DNA of 64,000 bases from Stenotrophomonas maltophilia (GTDB lineage Bacteria; Pseudomonadota; Gammaproteobacteria; Xanthomonadales; Xanthomonadaceae), in contig NZ_CP029773.1 of assembly GCF_003205835.1 (NCBI RefSeq), positions 248,001 through 312,000 on the forward strand, written 5' to 3'. The position numbers and the translations under genes were made by a program. The notes beneath the pieces are model-generated. The model did not search any database. It saw only the letters and a list, made by a program, of their open reading frames with translations, and was not told where the DNA came from. Below are positions 1 through 7,980 of the stretch, piece after piece (the stretch's first letter is position 1; every line of letters begins with the position of its first letter).

Positions 1-1
1 G

Positions 2-640
2 GGCGGCCTGTTCCTGGCCCTGACCGGCGCACTGCTCAATCCAGGCGATGCCATCTACGCCGGCCTGGCCGACGTGCATGTGGCCGAAGAACGCCGCAGC
101 GCAGTGTTCGACGCGCTGCTGCAGGTCGCGTGGTCCAGCAGCGCCGCACACAACCACGAACGCCTCAGCCATCTGCTGCAGTCGCATGCCAGCGATGCTG
201 CCACGGGTCCGCTGCTGGCCAATGCGGCGCAGGTTGATGCGTTGTGCGAAGGCGATGACCTGCAGGCCATCATTGCGCGCATTGCCGGTCTGCAGACCGA
301 CGATGCCTGGTTGCAGGCGGCACAGAAGACCCTCGCCGCCGGTGCACCCGGTTCGGCACGGCTGTCGTACGAGCTGCAGCGACGCAGTGCCGGCCAGGAC
401 CTGGCCGCGATCTATCGCCTGGAGTACATCGTCGCCCTGCATTGCGCCGCCCACGGTGATTTCGCCGAAGGCATCCGCGCGCTGCTGATCGACAAGGACC
501 GCAATCCGCAGTGGAACCCGGCCACCCTGGCCGAGGCCACCGGCGCGTGGGCCGACACCTTCTTCGCTTCCCCCTGGGCCGCTGCCGCGCATCCGCTGGC
601 CGACCTGGGCACTCCCCTTGTTGAAAGGAGCCTTGCATGA
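2..640 (+). CDS. 3-hydroxyisobutyryl-CoA hydrolase / enoyl-CoA hydratase family, C-terminal part
   Basis: The frame is open from the window edge, so the start lies upstream and 212 residues are visible. The first residues (GGLFLALTGA, then DAIYAGLADVHV) match the crotonase-fold region conserved in 3-hydroxyisobutyryl-CoA hydrolases, which release 3-hydroxyisobutyrate from its CoA ester in valine degradation. The C-terminal part carries the helical extension expected of this subfamily. Its TGA stop overlaps the ATG of mmsB (ATGA at 637-640), so the two genes are probably translationally coupled; MmsB would use this enzyme's product. Assignment to the hydrolase rather than a generic hydratase rests on the pairing and the LADVHV motif. 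Confidence 0.85.
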   Translation, partial: GGLFLALTGALLNPGDAIYAGLADVHVAEERRSAVFDALLQVAWSSSAAHNHERLSHLLQSHASDAATGPLLANAAQVDALCEGDDLQAIIARIAGLQTDDAWLQAAQKTLAAGAPGSARLSYELQRRSAGQDLAAIYRLEYIVALHCAAHGDFAEGIRALLIDKDRNPQWNPATLAEATGAWADTFFASPWAAAAHPLADLGTPLVERSLA

Positions 641-1527
641 GCCGCATTGCATTCATCGGGTTGGGCAACATGGGTGGCCCGATGGCCGCCAATCTGGTCA
701 AGAACGGCCATACCGTGCGCGTGTTCGATCTGGTCCCGGCCGCGGTGCAGGCCGCCGTCGATGCCGGTGCCAGCGCGGCCGCGTCGGCGCGCGAAACCCT
801 GGCCGATGCCGAGGTGGTGATCTCGATGCTGCCGGCCAGCCGCCACGTCGAAGGCGTGTACCTGGGCGACGACGGCATCCTCGGCGCGATCCCGGCCGGT
901 GCGCTGGTCATCGACTGCAGCACGATCGCCCCGGCCAGCGCCCGCAAGGTTTCCGAAGCCGCTGCCGCACGTGGCCTGCAGATGATCGACGCGCCGGTAT
1001 CCGGCGGTACCGCCGGTGCCCAGGCCGGCACCCTGACCTTCATCGTCGGTGGCGAGGAGGATGCGCTGGAGCGCGCTCGCCCGGTGCTGCAGGCGATGGG
1101 CAAGAACATTTTCCATGTCGGCGCCAGCGGTGCCGGCCAGGTCGCCAAGCTGTGCAACAACATGGCGCTGGGCGTGATCATGGCGGTCACCGGCGAAGCC
1201 ATCGCCCTCGGCGTGGCGCACGGGCTGGACCCGAAGGTGCTGTCGCAGATGATGGCCGTCAGCACCGGCCGCAGCTGGGCCACCGAAGTGTGCAACCCGT
1301 GGCCGGGCGTGCTGGAAAACGCCCCGGCGTCGCGCGGCTACAGCGGCGGCTTCGGCAGCGATCTGATGCTGAAGGACATGGGCCTGGCGGTGGAAGCGGC
1401 GATGAGTGTCGGCGCTTCGATTCCGTTGGGCGAAGTGGCCCGCAACCTGTACTCGATGAACCACCAGGCCGGCCGCGGCAAGCTGGATTTCTCCAGCGTC
1501 GTGCAGCTCATCACGAGCGAGAAGTGA
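637..1527 (+). CDS. mmsB: 3-hydroxyisobutyrate dehydrogenase
   Basis: 296 aa, full length for the family. It oxidises 3-hydroxyisobutyrate to methylmalonate semialdehyde with NAD+ in valine catabolism. The N-terminal Rossmann motif GLGNMGGPMA (residues 8-17), the substrate-binding DAPVSGG motif (about 118-124) and the catalytic Lys171 in GQVAKLCNN are all present. The start overlaps the upstream hydrolase stop, which fits a valine-degradation operon reading rightwards from outside the window. A strong hairpin with a T-tract follows at 1589-1632. Confidence 0.95.
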   Translation: MSRIAFIGLGNMGGPMAANLVKNGHTVRVFDLVPAAVQAAVDAGASAAASARETLADAEVVISMLPASRHVEGVYLGDDGILGAIPAGALVIDCSTIAPASARKVSEAAAARGLQMIDAPVSGGTAGAQAGTLTFIVGGEEDALERARPVLQAMGKNIFHVGASGAGQVAKLCNNMALGVIMAVTGEAIALGVAHGLDPKVLSQMMAVSTGRSWATEVCNPWPGVLENAPASRGYSGGFGSDLMLKDMGLAVEAAMSVGASIPLGEVARNLYSMNHQAGRGKLDFSSVVQLITSEK

Positions 1528-1530
1528 CCT

Positions 1531-1560
1531 GGTAGCGCCGGCCGCTGGCCGGCAACCTCA
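1531..1560. repeat. SMAG-like half palindrome
   Basis: GTAG followed by a GCCGGCCGCTGGCCGGC palindrome directly after the mmsB stop. This is the same core as the paired GTAG/CTAC elements elsewhere in the window, but here only one half is present. It may fold as a hairpin in the mmsB mRNA 3' end. Confidence 0.8.
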
Positions 1561-1588
1561 TGCCCCCGTGCGGGACAACGAAGGTGGG

Positions 1589-1632
1589 ATGGGCGGATGT
1601 TCGGTTTCGACCGGCATCCGCCCATTTTTTTT
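1589..1632 (+). terminator. Rho-independent terminator after mmsB
   Basis: ATGGGCGGATG pairs perfectly with CATCCGCCCAT across a 15-nt loop and is followed by eight T residues. It lies 62 bp after the mmsB stop on the same strand. Confidence 0.9.
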
Positions 1633-1729
1633 GGGGTCGGATCCCTTTCGCAACGCGAAAGGGCTCTGACCCCCGAGTACTCCGCGATGGGGTCAGAGCC
1701 CTTTGCCGGTGGCAAAGGGATCCGACCCC
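1633..1729. repeat. Double GGGGTC interspersed palindrome
   Basis: Two imperfect palindromes of about 41 bp lie at 1633-1673 and 1689-1729. Each starts with GGGGTC, has a CCCTTT...AAAGGG stem and ends with GACCCC. The two units are inverted relative to each other (GGATCC versus CAGAGC at the same place) and separated by about 15 bp. A third unit occurs at 29726-29764. They lie between mmsB and ohr and do not resemble SMAGs in core sequence. Confidence 0.8.
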
Positions 1730-1736
1730 GGCCGCA

Positions 1737-2162
1737 TCAGGCAACGATCAGCGTCACGTCGATGTTGCCACGCGTGGCATTCGAGTACGGGCACACGATG
1801 TGCGCCTTCTGCACCAGCTCTTCCAGCTGCTCGCGCGGCACGCCCGGAGCGCTGATGGTCAGCTCGGCTTCGATGCCGAAACCGGTCGGGATCTGGCCGA
1901 TGCCGACCTTGCCGGTCACGGTGGTGTCGGCCGGCAGCGCGACCTTGGCCTGGCCGGCCACGAACTTCAGCGCGCCCAGGAAGCAGGCCGAGTAGCCGGC
2001 CGCGAACAGCTGTTCCGGGTTGGTGCCCGGGCCGCCGGCGCCGCCCAGCTCGCGCGGGGTCGACAGCTGGATGTCCAGCACGTTGTCGGAAGAGACGGAA
2101 CGGCCTTCACGGCCGCCGGTGGAGGTGGCCTGGGCGGTGTACAGAACCTTTTCGATGGACAT
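1737..2162 (-). CDS. ohr: Organic hydroperoxide resistance protein Ohr (OsmC/Ohr family)
   Basis: 141 aa, the normal Ohr length. Ohr is a cytoplasmic thiol peroxidase that reduces organic hydroperoxides. The two redox cysteines are Cys60 in [10 protein letters not shown] and Cys124 in [12 protein letters not shown], and the latter sequence marks Ohr rather than OsmC. Its usual MarR-type regulator OhrR is not adjacent. The convergent mmsB side is separated by a terminator and the GGGGTC repeats, so it is probably monocistronic. Confidence 0.95.
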   Translation of the reverse strand: MSIEKVLYTAQATSTGGREGRSVSSDNVLDIQLSTPRELGGAGGPGTNPEQLFAAGYSACFLGALKFVAGQAKVALPADTTVTGKVGIGQIPTGFGIEAELTISAPGVPREQLEELVQKAHIVCPYSNATRGNIDVTLIVA

Positions 2163-2273
2163 CGGGATGCTCCTGGTCGGTGGGTGGGTGTTGCGTTGGA
2201 GCCTACTTTGCCCGGTTTCCGCGTACGTTGGGTTGCAATGCGTACGAAAAACTTGACCGATCGTCCTGCTGGC

Positions 2274-3230
2274 CTAGATCGTCCACTCGCGGTCAGTGGT
2301 GAACATGATGGTCAGCCAGCGGTCCGGCGAGGCTTCGCCCAGCGCATCGCCGATCTCGTCGCGCAGCTGATCCCATTCCACCAAGGGCCGCGGTGGGTCG
2401 TTTTCCGGCACCACGAAGAACAGCTCGATCTGCTCGCCACGCCCCACCTGGGCCACGTAGCTGCGGTGCTCGACGAAACCGTGCTTGGCCACGATCCCGC
2501 GTGCCACTGCATCCACATGGGCCTGCAGTTCCGGCGGGGTGACCAGCAGGATGCCGGCCAGCGCCCGGCGCACGGTGCCGAGCGGGGCGATCATCACCAG
2601 CACGCAGACGAAGGCGAGGATGGCCGGGTCGATGTACGGCCCGACCCAGGCCCACGAGGTGCCCTGTACCAGCACGCCGCCGAGGAAGGCCAGCAGGTAG
2701 CAGGCCGACATGCTGGCGGCGATCACCCAGTTCTTCGCGTCCAGCGCGATGAACTCCGAACCGATGCGACGGTTGGCGCGCAGGATGAACCAGGCCAGCG
2801 CGGCTTCGCCCACGATCGACAGCCCGGCGAAGGCGATGGCTGGGCCGAGCGCGATATGGCGGCCCCCGGACATCAACGCGTCCACCGCATTGACCAGTGC
2901 ATACAGCGCCGCACCGATCATCAGTGTGCCGCTCACCCCCAGCACGATCGGCTCCAGGTGCCAGAAGCCCATGGTGAAGCGCTGGTTGAGCCGCGATTGC
3001 AGCGCATCGGTCTGTGTGGACAGCGCGATCAGGCGCGCCACCAGCAGCGACAGCCAGGTCATCACCACGTCGATCAGGCCGTAGATGCCGTCGAAGATGA
3101 TCAGCGAAGAATTGGCCAGCAGGCCGAACACGACCGCCGCCGCGGCCAGCAGCAGAGAGGCGGCGATCGACAGGCGCAGCACGCCCTGTTCGGTAGTGGG
3201 GTCGAAGAACTTCGGGCGGTTGGCGGCCAT
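2274..3230 (-). CDS. Cation diffusion facilitator family transporter
   Basis: 318 aa inner-membrane protein. The first two membrane helices are followed by FDGIYGLIDVV, the place where CDF transporters carry the metal-site Asp residues (usually SDxxHxxxD). The first Asp and the second Asp (IDVV) are kept, but there is no His in this helix. That resembles the COG3965-type CDF subfamily. About six helices occupy residues 20-230, followed by a cytoplasmic C-terminal domain (about 235-318). Likely exports divalent metal ions by proton antiport; the metal cannot be told from sequence. Confidence 0.85.
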   Translation of the reverse strand: MAANRPKFFDPTTEQGVLRLSIAASLLLAAAAVVFGLLANSSLIIFDGIYGLIDVVMTWLSLLVARLIALSTQTDALQSRLNQRFTMGFWHLEPIVLGVSGTLMIGAALYALVNAVDALMSGGRHIALGPAIAFAGLSIVGEAALAWFILRANRRIGSEFIALDAKNWVIAASMSACYLLAFLGGVLVQGTSWAWVGPYIDPAILAFVCVLVMIAPLGTVRRALAGILLVTPPELQAHVDAVARGIVAKHGFVEHRSYVAQVGRGEQIELFFVVPENDPPRPLVEWDQLRDEIGDALGEASPDRWLTIMFTTDREWTI

Positions 3231-3239
3231 GGTTCAATT

Positions 3240-3296
3240 GTAGAGCGGAGCCAGGCTCCGCTGCCTTTCGCTGCCTTCGCCGGCCAACCGCTCTAC
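3240..3296. repeat. GTAG/CTAC-bounded palindromic element
   Basis: Begins GTAGAGCGGAGCC and ends CCGCTCTAC, so the ends are inverted repeats with a GGAGCCAGGCTCC inner hairpin. It lies in the divergent space between the CDF gene and the SulP gene. It resembles the SMAG layout but has a different core. Confidence 0.65.
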
Positions 3297-3472
3297 CCCC
3301 GTAGGGCCGCTTCCCGTAGACTGCGCGCCTCCCACGCACCGACGTCCGCCTGCAGTGATCACGCCACCCTGACCCTTGCCGCACATCGGCAGCCGGCCTG
3401 CCCGGCTCAGGAACCCGTGTCTTTCCACTGCAGCGCCATGCGGCCACGTCCGCCTGTGCGCGGAGCTTTCCC

Positions 3473-4927
3473 ATGCAAACGTCCTACCCCCTGCGCCAGC
3501 AATGGCTCGGCAACATCCGTGGCGACCTGTTGTCCGGCATCGTCGTCGCCCTGGCCCTGATTCCCGAGGCCATCGCCTTCTCGCTCATCGCCGGTGTCGA
3601 CCCCAAGGTCGGCCTGTACGCCGCGTTCTCGATTGCCGTCATCACTGCCATCGCTGGCGGCCGCCCCGGCATGATCTCCGCCGCCACCGGTGCAATGGCG
3701 CTGGTGATGGTCGACCTGGTCAAGGACCACGGCCTGCAGTACCTGTTCGCTGCCAGCATCCTGGCCGGGTTGCTGCAGGTACTGGCCGGCGTGTTCAAGC
3801 TCGGCGCGTTGATGCGTTTCGTCTCGCGCTCGGTCATCACCGGCTTCGTCAACGCGCTGGCGATCCTGATCTTCCTGGCACAGATGCCCGAGCTGATCGG
3901 TCGCGGGCCTACGGTCTATGTGCTGTGCGCCGCCGCGCTGGCGATCATCTACCTGCTGCCACGCATTACCCGCGCCGTGCCATCACCGCTGGTGGCCATT
4001 GTGGTGCTGACCGCCGTGGTGATCGGCTTCGGCGTTGACGTACGCAGCGTCGGTGACATGGGCCAGTTGCCTGACAGCCTGCCGCATTTCCTCATTCCCG
4101 ATGTGCCGCTTACCTGGGAAACGCTGCGCATCCTGCTGCCGGTGTCGGCCACGCTGGCCGTGGTCGGCCTGCTCGAATCGATGATGACCCTGCAGATCGT
4201 CGAGGACATCACCGAGACGCCCAGCGAGCGCAATCGCGAATGTGTCGGCCAGGGCGTGGCGAACACGGTCACCGGCTTCCTCGGTGGCATGGCCGGCTGT
4301 GCGATGATCGGCCAGTCGGTGATCAACGTGACCTCCGGTGGCCGCGGCCGCCTGTCCTGTCTGGTGGCCGGTGTGTTTCTGTTGGTGCTGGTGGTGTACG
4401 GCAGCGATCTGGTACGGCAGATCCCGATGGCGGCGCTGGTGGCGGTGATGATCATGGTCAGCATCGGCACCTTCAGCTGGCGCTCGCTGCGCGACCTGCG
4501 CACGCATCCGCGCAGTTCCTCTGCGGTGATGCTGCTGACCGTGGTGGTCACCGTGGCCACCCACGATCTGGCCAAGGGCGTGCTCAGCGGTGTGCTGCTG
4601 TCGGCCCTGTTCTTCGCGCGCAAGGTTGGCCGCATGCTGGACGTGCAGCGCGGCGATGCCGGTGACACCCAGGTCTACCGCGTGCGCGGGCAGGTGTTCT
4701 TTGCCTCGGCGGGGCAGCTGGGTGCGGCGTTCGATTACCAGCACGTGGCGCCGAAGGTGCAGATTGATCTGCGCGATGCCCACCTGTGGGACCTGACTGC
4801 CGTGGCCGCGCTGGAGCGGGCGCAGGAAAAGCTGGCCGCGCACGGTGCGGAGGTGACGGTGGTGGGGCTCAATGCGGCCAGCCAGACGTTGATCGAGCAG
4901 GTGGGCGGCGCGCGCGGGGGGCATTGA
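3473..4927 (+). CDS. SulP family anion permease with STAS domain
   Basis: 484 aa. The transmembrane region (residues about 15-390) begins with [20 protein letters not shown], the SulP signature helix. A C-terminal STAS domain follows (about 405-480). SulP proteins carry sulfate, bicarbonate or other anions across the inner membrane, and the substrate cannot be predicted here. GGAG eight bases before the ATG supports the start. No carbonic anhydrase or sulfate-assimilation gene is adjacent. Confidence 0.9.
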   Translation: MQTSYPLRQQWLGNIRGDLLSGIVVALALIPEAIAFSLIAGVDPKVGLYAAFSIAVITAIAGGRPGMISAATGAMALVMVDLVKDHGLQYLFAASILAGLLQVLAGVFKLGALMRFVSRSVITGFVNALAILIFLAQMPELIGRGPTVYVLCAAALAIIYLLPRITRAVPSPLVAIVVLTAVVIGFGVDVRSVGDMGQLPDSLPHFLIPDVPLTWETLRILLPVSATLAVVGLLESMMTLQIVEDITETPSERNRECVGQGVANTVTGFLGGMAGCAMIGQSVINVTSGGRGRLSCLVAGVFLLVLVVYGSDLVRQIPMAALVAVMIMVSIGTFSWRSLRDLRTHPRSSSAVMLLTVVVTVATHDLAKGVLSGVLLSALFFARKVGRMLDVQRGDAGDTQVYRVRGQVFFASAGQLGAAFDYQHVAPKVQIDLRDAHLWDLTAVAALERAQEKLAAHGAEVTVVGLNAASQTLIEQVGGARGGH

Positions 4928-5026
4928 GGCGGCCGCGTGTAGAACTGCAACTTTCCTGATGGAGCGATGTTCTTGACCCGCACATGCTGGCCGCGTGCAT
5001 TGGCGCACACCATCAAGGAACGAACA

Positions 5027-5482
5027 GTGGCAGCATGCAACAAAGGATCTTTTCTCCTCGTACTTCTGCTGGCCCTCGGCTTGGCCGCAATGCCGGAAGT
5101 TGCGGGTGCGGGGCCTTCGACGGCGTTCGTCGAACGCGTGTCACATCATCCGGCGGGCACACACGAAGCTGCGGCGATCATCCGTTGGCTGGACGGCCTG
5201 CCCGACGCCGACCGTCGGGTGATGGAGCCGGGAACCCTGACCGTGCGCCAGCGCCGGGTCGGAAGCGGCGCCCTGGCTCGAGCGTCAGCGATGCCTCCCG
5301 TCCCGCTGCCGGCGTCGGGTGCACCCGGCGAGAGAATCACCATTACCAACCAATTGCCTGGCGGCTTCATCGAGACGTGGACTTTCCAGTGGGTGTCGGG
5401 GAGCGGCGGCGGTGGCTGGAAGCAGACAGACTATGAGATGCATGCCCCGGTGGTTGAACCCGAACGCCCGCAGGAGCTTTGA
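5027..5482 (+). CDS. Exported protein of unknown function
   Basis: 151 aa from a GTG start preceded by AAGGAACG. An upstream ATG at 4967 would add 20 residues ahead of the signal peptide and is less likely. Residues 1-24 form a signal peptide (hydrophobic FLLVLLLALGLAAM, then EVAGAGP). The mature part is soluble with a Gly/Trp-rich stretch (WVSGSGGGGWKQ). I do not recognise the family. It is separated by only 99 bp from the SulP gene and could be co-transcribed. Confidence 0.65.
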   Translation: MAACNKGSFLLVLLLALGLAAMPEVAGAGPSTAFVERVSHHPAGTHEAAAIIRWLDGLPDADRRVMEPGTLTVRQRRVGSGALARASAMPPVPLPASGAPGERITITNQLPGGFIETWTFQWVSGSGGGGWKQTDYEMHAPVVEPERPQEL

Positions 5483-5605
5483 AGGTAGGTAGTCAGTTGG
5501 CCCGGAGAGGGGCCAGTCCTGTCCGGGCCAGCGCGGGCGCATTCAGCCGATCGGTGTAAACTATTGATCTCACTGGCAATGCCAGTCTCCACGATCAATG
5601 CCCCG

Positions 5606-6610
5606 ATGACGTCCGCCACCGCCCGTTACGCCGATTCCCTGCGCCTGTCCGTTGCCCCGATGATGGACTGGACGGACCGCCATTGCCGCGTGTTCCATCG
5701 GGTGCTGGCGCCGGGCGCACGCCTGTACACGGAAATGGTGCATGCCAACGCGGTCATCCACGGCGATCGCGAACGCCTGCTCGGCTTCGACCGCAGCGAA
5801 CAGCCGCTGGCGCTGCAGCTGGGCGGCAGCGATCCGGCCTTGCTGGCGCAGGCCGCGCGCATTGCCGCCGAGTGGGGCTATGACGAGGTCAACCTCAACT
5901 GCGGCTGCCCGTCCGACCGCGTGCAGGCCGGGCGTTTTGGCGCCTGCCTGATGCGTGAGCCGGCGCTGGTGGCCGAATGCGTCGCGGCCATGGTCGACGC
6001 GGTTGATATCCCGGTGACGGTGAAGTGCCGCCTGGGCGTGGACGAGGACAACGACTACGACGTGTTTGCCAGCTTCGTCGACCGCCAGGTTGCCGCCGGT
6101 GCGGCGATGGTGGTGGTGCATGCGCGCAACGCGTGGCTGAAGGGCCTGTCGCCGAAGGAGAACCGCGAGGTTCCGCCGCTGAAGTACGACTGGGCCTACC
6201 GCCTGAAGCAGGAGCGCCCGGCACTGCCGGTGGTGCTCAACGGTGGCCTGGCCAGCATCCAGGCGGTACAGGCGCAGGCGGCGCACGTCGATGGCGTGAT
6301 GCTGGGCCGCGCGGCCTACCACGACCCCTACCTGCTGCATCAGCTGGAGGCGCTGCATACCGGCGCCCCGCTGCAGGCCCGTGGTGACCTGCTGCGCGCG
6401 CTGCGCCCCTACGTGGAAGCGCGGCTGGGCGAAGGCCTGGCACTGAAGCACATCACCCGCCACCTGCTCGGCCTGTTCCACGGCCAGCCCGGTGGCCGCG
6501 CATTCCGCCAGGTGCTGAGCGAGGGCGCACACCGCCCGGGCGCCGACTGGAGCCTGGTCGAACAGGCCTTGGCCGTCACCGAGCGCGACGCTGATCGCGC
6601 GGCAGCGTGA
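5606..6610 (+). CDS. dusA: tRNA-dihydrouridine(20/20a) synthase DusA
   Basis: 334 aa from the ATG at 5606; ATGs at 5564 and 5579 would add up to 14 residues before the conserved SVAPMMDWTDRHCR motif. DusA reduces uridines 20/20a of tRNA using FMN and NADPH. The catalytic Cys lies in NLNCGCPSDRV, and VKCRLG and HARNAWLKGLSP match the DusA subgroup. A GTGA-N6-TCAC palindrome overlaps the stop codon and may serve the downstream gene. Confidence 0.93.
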   Translation: MTSATARYADSLRLSVAPMMDWTDRHCRVFHRVLAPGARLYTEMVHANAVIHGDRERLLGFDRSEQPLALQLGGSDPALLAQAARIAAEWGYDEVNLNCGCPSDRVQAGRFGACLMREPALVAECVAAMVDAVDIPVTVKCRLGVDEDNDYDVFASFVDRQVAAGAAMVVVHARNAWLKGLSPKENREVPPLKYDWAYRLKQERPALPVVLNGGLASIQAVQAQAAHVDGVMLGRAAYHDPYLLHQLEALHTGAPLQARGDLLRALRPYVEARLGEGLALKHITRHLLGLFHGQPGGRAFRQVLSEGAHRPGADWSLVEQALAVTERDADRAAA

Positions 6611-6620
6611 CGGCAGTCAC
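6607..6620. promoter_or_regulatory. Candidate Clp/CRP-type binding site
   Basis: GTGACGGCAGTCAC has the half-site spacing GTGA-N6-TCAC used by CRP-family regulators, including Clp of xanthomonads; the right half extends to TCACA. It overlaps the dusA stop and lies about 200 bp upstream of the exported protein gene at 6824. A TTGACA hexamer follows at 6630-6635. Confidence 0.4.
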
Positions 6621-6787
6621 ACTCCCGGCTTGACAAGGGACGGCGATTCGTCCCGAATGTTCACTTAGCTGAACGACGCGGGCGAAGGGCCGGAAAAGTT
6701 CAGACCGGATTCACTGCCCCAAACCAAGAATTTGCAAAGGATTTGTAAAACGCCGGGTCCCGAACCCGGCACCCGGATTTACGACTT
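6621..6787 (+). promoter_or_regulatory. Probable promoter region for the small exported protein and phoPQ
   Basis: The only sizeable gap before the 6824-9405 gene group. It contains TTGACA at 6630 with a weak GAATGT 19 bp on, an inverted repeat GTTCA-N6-TGAAC at 6659-6674, and a GGGTCCCGAACCC hairpin near 6756. None is decisive; the location is the main argument. Confidence 0.35.
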
Positions 6788-6823
6788 TTGAACGAATCGC
6801 CGAGCTCGGCTAGGATCGCATCG

Positions 6824-7198
6824 ATGTCTTCCGCTCCCTTCCATTGCCGCATTGCCCTGGCCACCTGCGTGGTGCTGTCGGCTGTGCCGCTGTCTTCGGC
6901 GCTGGCGCAACAGCCGCCGCGTGGCGAGCAGGCGAGGGCGGAGATGATGGAGCGGGGCGAGCGTGGCAATCGTGGCGACGAGCGATCGCTGTCCGATGCC
7001 GTGCGCCGCGTGCAGCGCACCACCGGCGGTCACATCCTCGGCGCCGAGCGTGTGCCGTTCGATGGCCGTGACATCAACCGGGTGAAGTACATGGACGACC
7101 GGGGCCGGGTCCGCTACATGGACGACCCTGCCCCGTCGCGTTCACAGCCGCGCACGCCGCGGTCGGATATGTCATCACTACGCGGCGATAACCCCTGA
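6824..7198 (+). CDS. Small exported protein upstream of phoP
   Basis: 124 aa from the ATG at 6824, preceded by TAGGA; an ATG at 6788 would only add 12 residues in front of the signal peptide. Residues 1-29 are a signal peptide ending SSALAQQ. The mature part is Arg-rich and ends with DRGRVRYMDD. The stretch from SDAVRRVQRTTGGHILGAERV has the look of PepSY-type exported proteins, which often sit beside two-component systems, but the match is loose. It lies 73 bp before the response regulator and is probably in the same transcript. Confidence 0.75.
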   Translation: MSSAPFHCRIALATCVVLSAVPLSSALAQQPPRGEQARAEMMERGERGNRGDERSLSDAVRRVQRTTGGHILGAERVPFDGRDINRVKYMDDRGRVRYMDDPAPSRSQPRTPRSDMSSLRGDNP

Positions 7199-7271
7199 AC
7201 AGGGATAGTCGTCGTTATCAACCCGTACCCCACAGGCCTCCGGGCCACACCCAGGACACTAGGGAGAGTTC

Positions 7272-7955
7272 ATGCGTATCCTTCTGGTCGAAGACGAAGC
7301 CCCGCTGCGTGAGACCCTGGCAGCCCGGCTCAAGCGCGAAGGCTTTGCCGTCGATGCTGCGCAGGACGGCGAGGAAGGCCTCTACATGGGGCGCGAAGTC
7401 CCGTTCGATGTCGGCATCATCGACCTCGGCCTGCCCAAGATGTCGGGCATGGAGTTGATCAAGGCCCTGCGTGATGAAGGCAAGAAGTTCCCGGTGCTGA
7501 TCCTGACCGCGCGTTCGAGCTGGCAGGACAAGGTCGAGGGCCTGAAGCAGGGCGCCGACGACTACCTGGTCAAGCCGTTCCACGTCGAAGAACTGCTGGC
7601 CCGCGTCAACGCGCTGCTGCGCCGCGCCGCTGGCTGGAGCAAGCCGACGCTGGAATGCGGCCCGGTTGCGCTGGATCTCGCCGCCCAGACCGTCAGCGTC
7701 GCCGGCAGCAATGTCGACCTGACCAGCTACGAGTACAAGGTGCTGGAGTACCTGATGATGCATGCCGGTGAGCTGGTCTCCAAGGCCGACCTCACCGAGC
7801 ACATCTACCAGCAGGACTTCGACCGCGACTCGAACGTGCTGGAGGTCTTCATCGGCCGCCTGCGCAAGAAGCTGGACCCGGATGGCGAGCTGAAGCCGAT
7901 CGAGACCGTGCGCGGCCGCGGCTACCGTTTCGCGATCCCGCGCAACGAGGGCTGA
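7272..7955 (+). CDS. phoP: OmpR-family response regulator, PhoP-like
   Basis: 227 aa. Receiver domain (1-115) with acidic residues at 7-9 (EDE), phosphoacceptor Asp51 in IIDLGLP, Thr79 and Lys101. The C-terminal winged-helix DNA-binding domain (about 130-222) ends in the typical VRGRGYRF. AGGGAGAG precedes the ATG. The gene is 25 bp upstream of the kinase. The PhoP name rests on close similarity to PhoP of xanthomonads and on the PhoQ-like partner; in those bacteria the pair responds to cations and antimicrobial peptides and affects polymyxin resistance and virulence. Confidence 0.85.
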   Translation: MRILLVEDEAPLRETLAARLKREGFAVDAAQDGEEGLYMGREVPFDVGIIDLGLPKMSGMELIKALRDEGKKFPVLILTARSSWQDKVEGLKQGADDYLVKPFHVEELLARVNALLRRAAGWSKPTLECGPVALDLAAQTVSVAGSNVDLTSYEYKVLEYLMMHAGELVSKADLTEHIYQQDFDRDSNVLEVFIGRLRKKLDPDGELKPIETVRGRGYRFAIPRNEG

Positions 7956-7980
7956 GCCGGCTCACCCTGGCGATTACACG

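Noticed and set aside
1560..3560. 666-codon plus-strand open frame opposite ohr and the CDF gene
   Set aside because: Crosses a terminator and repeats and runs antisense to two genes with clear family motifs.
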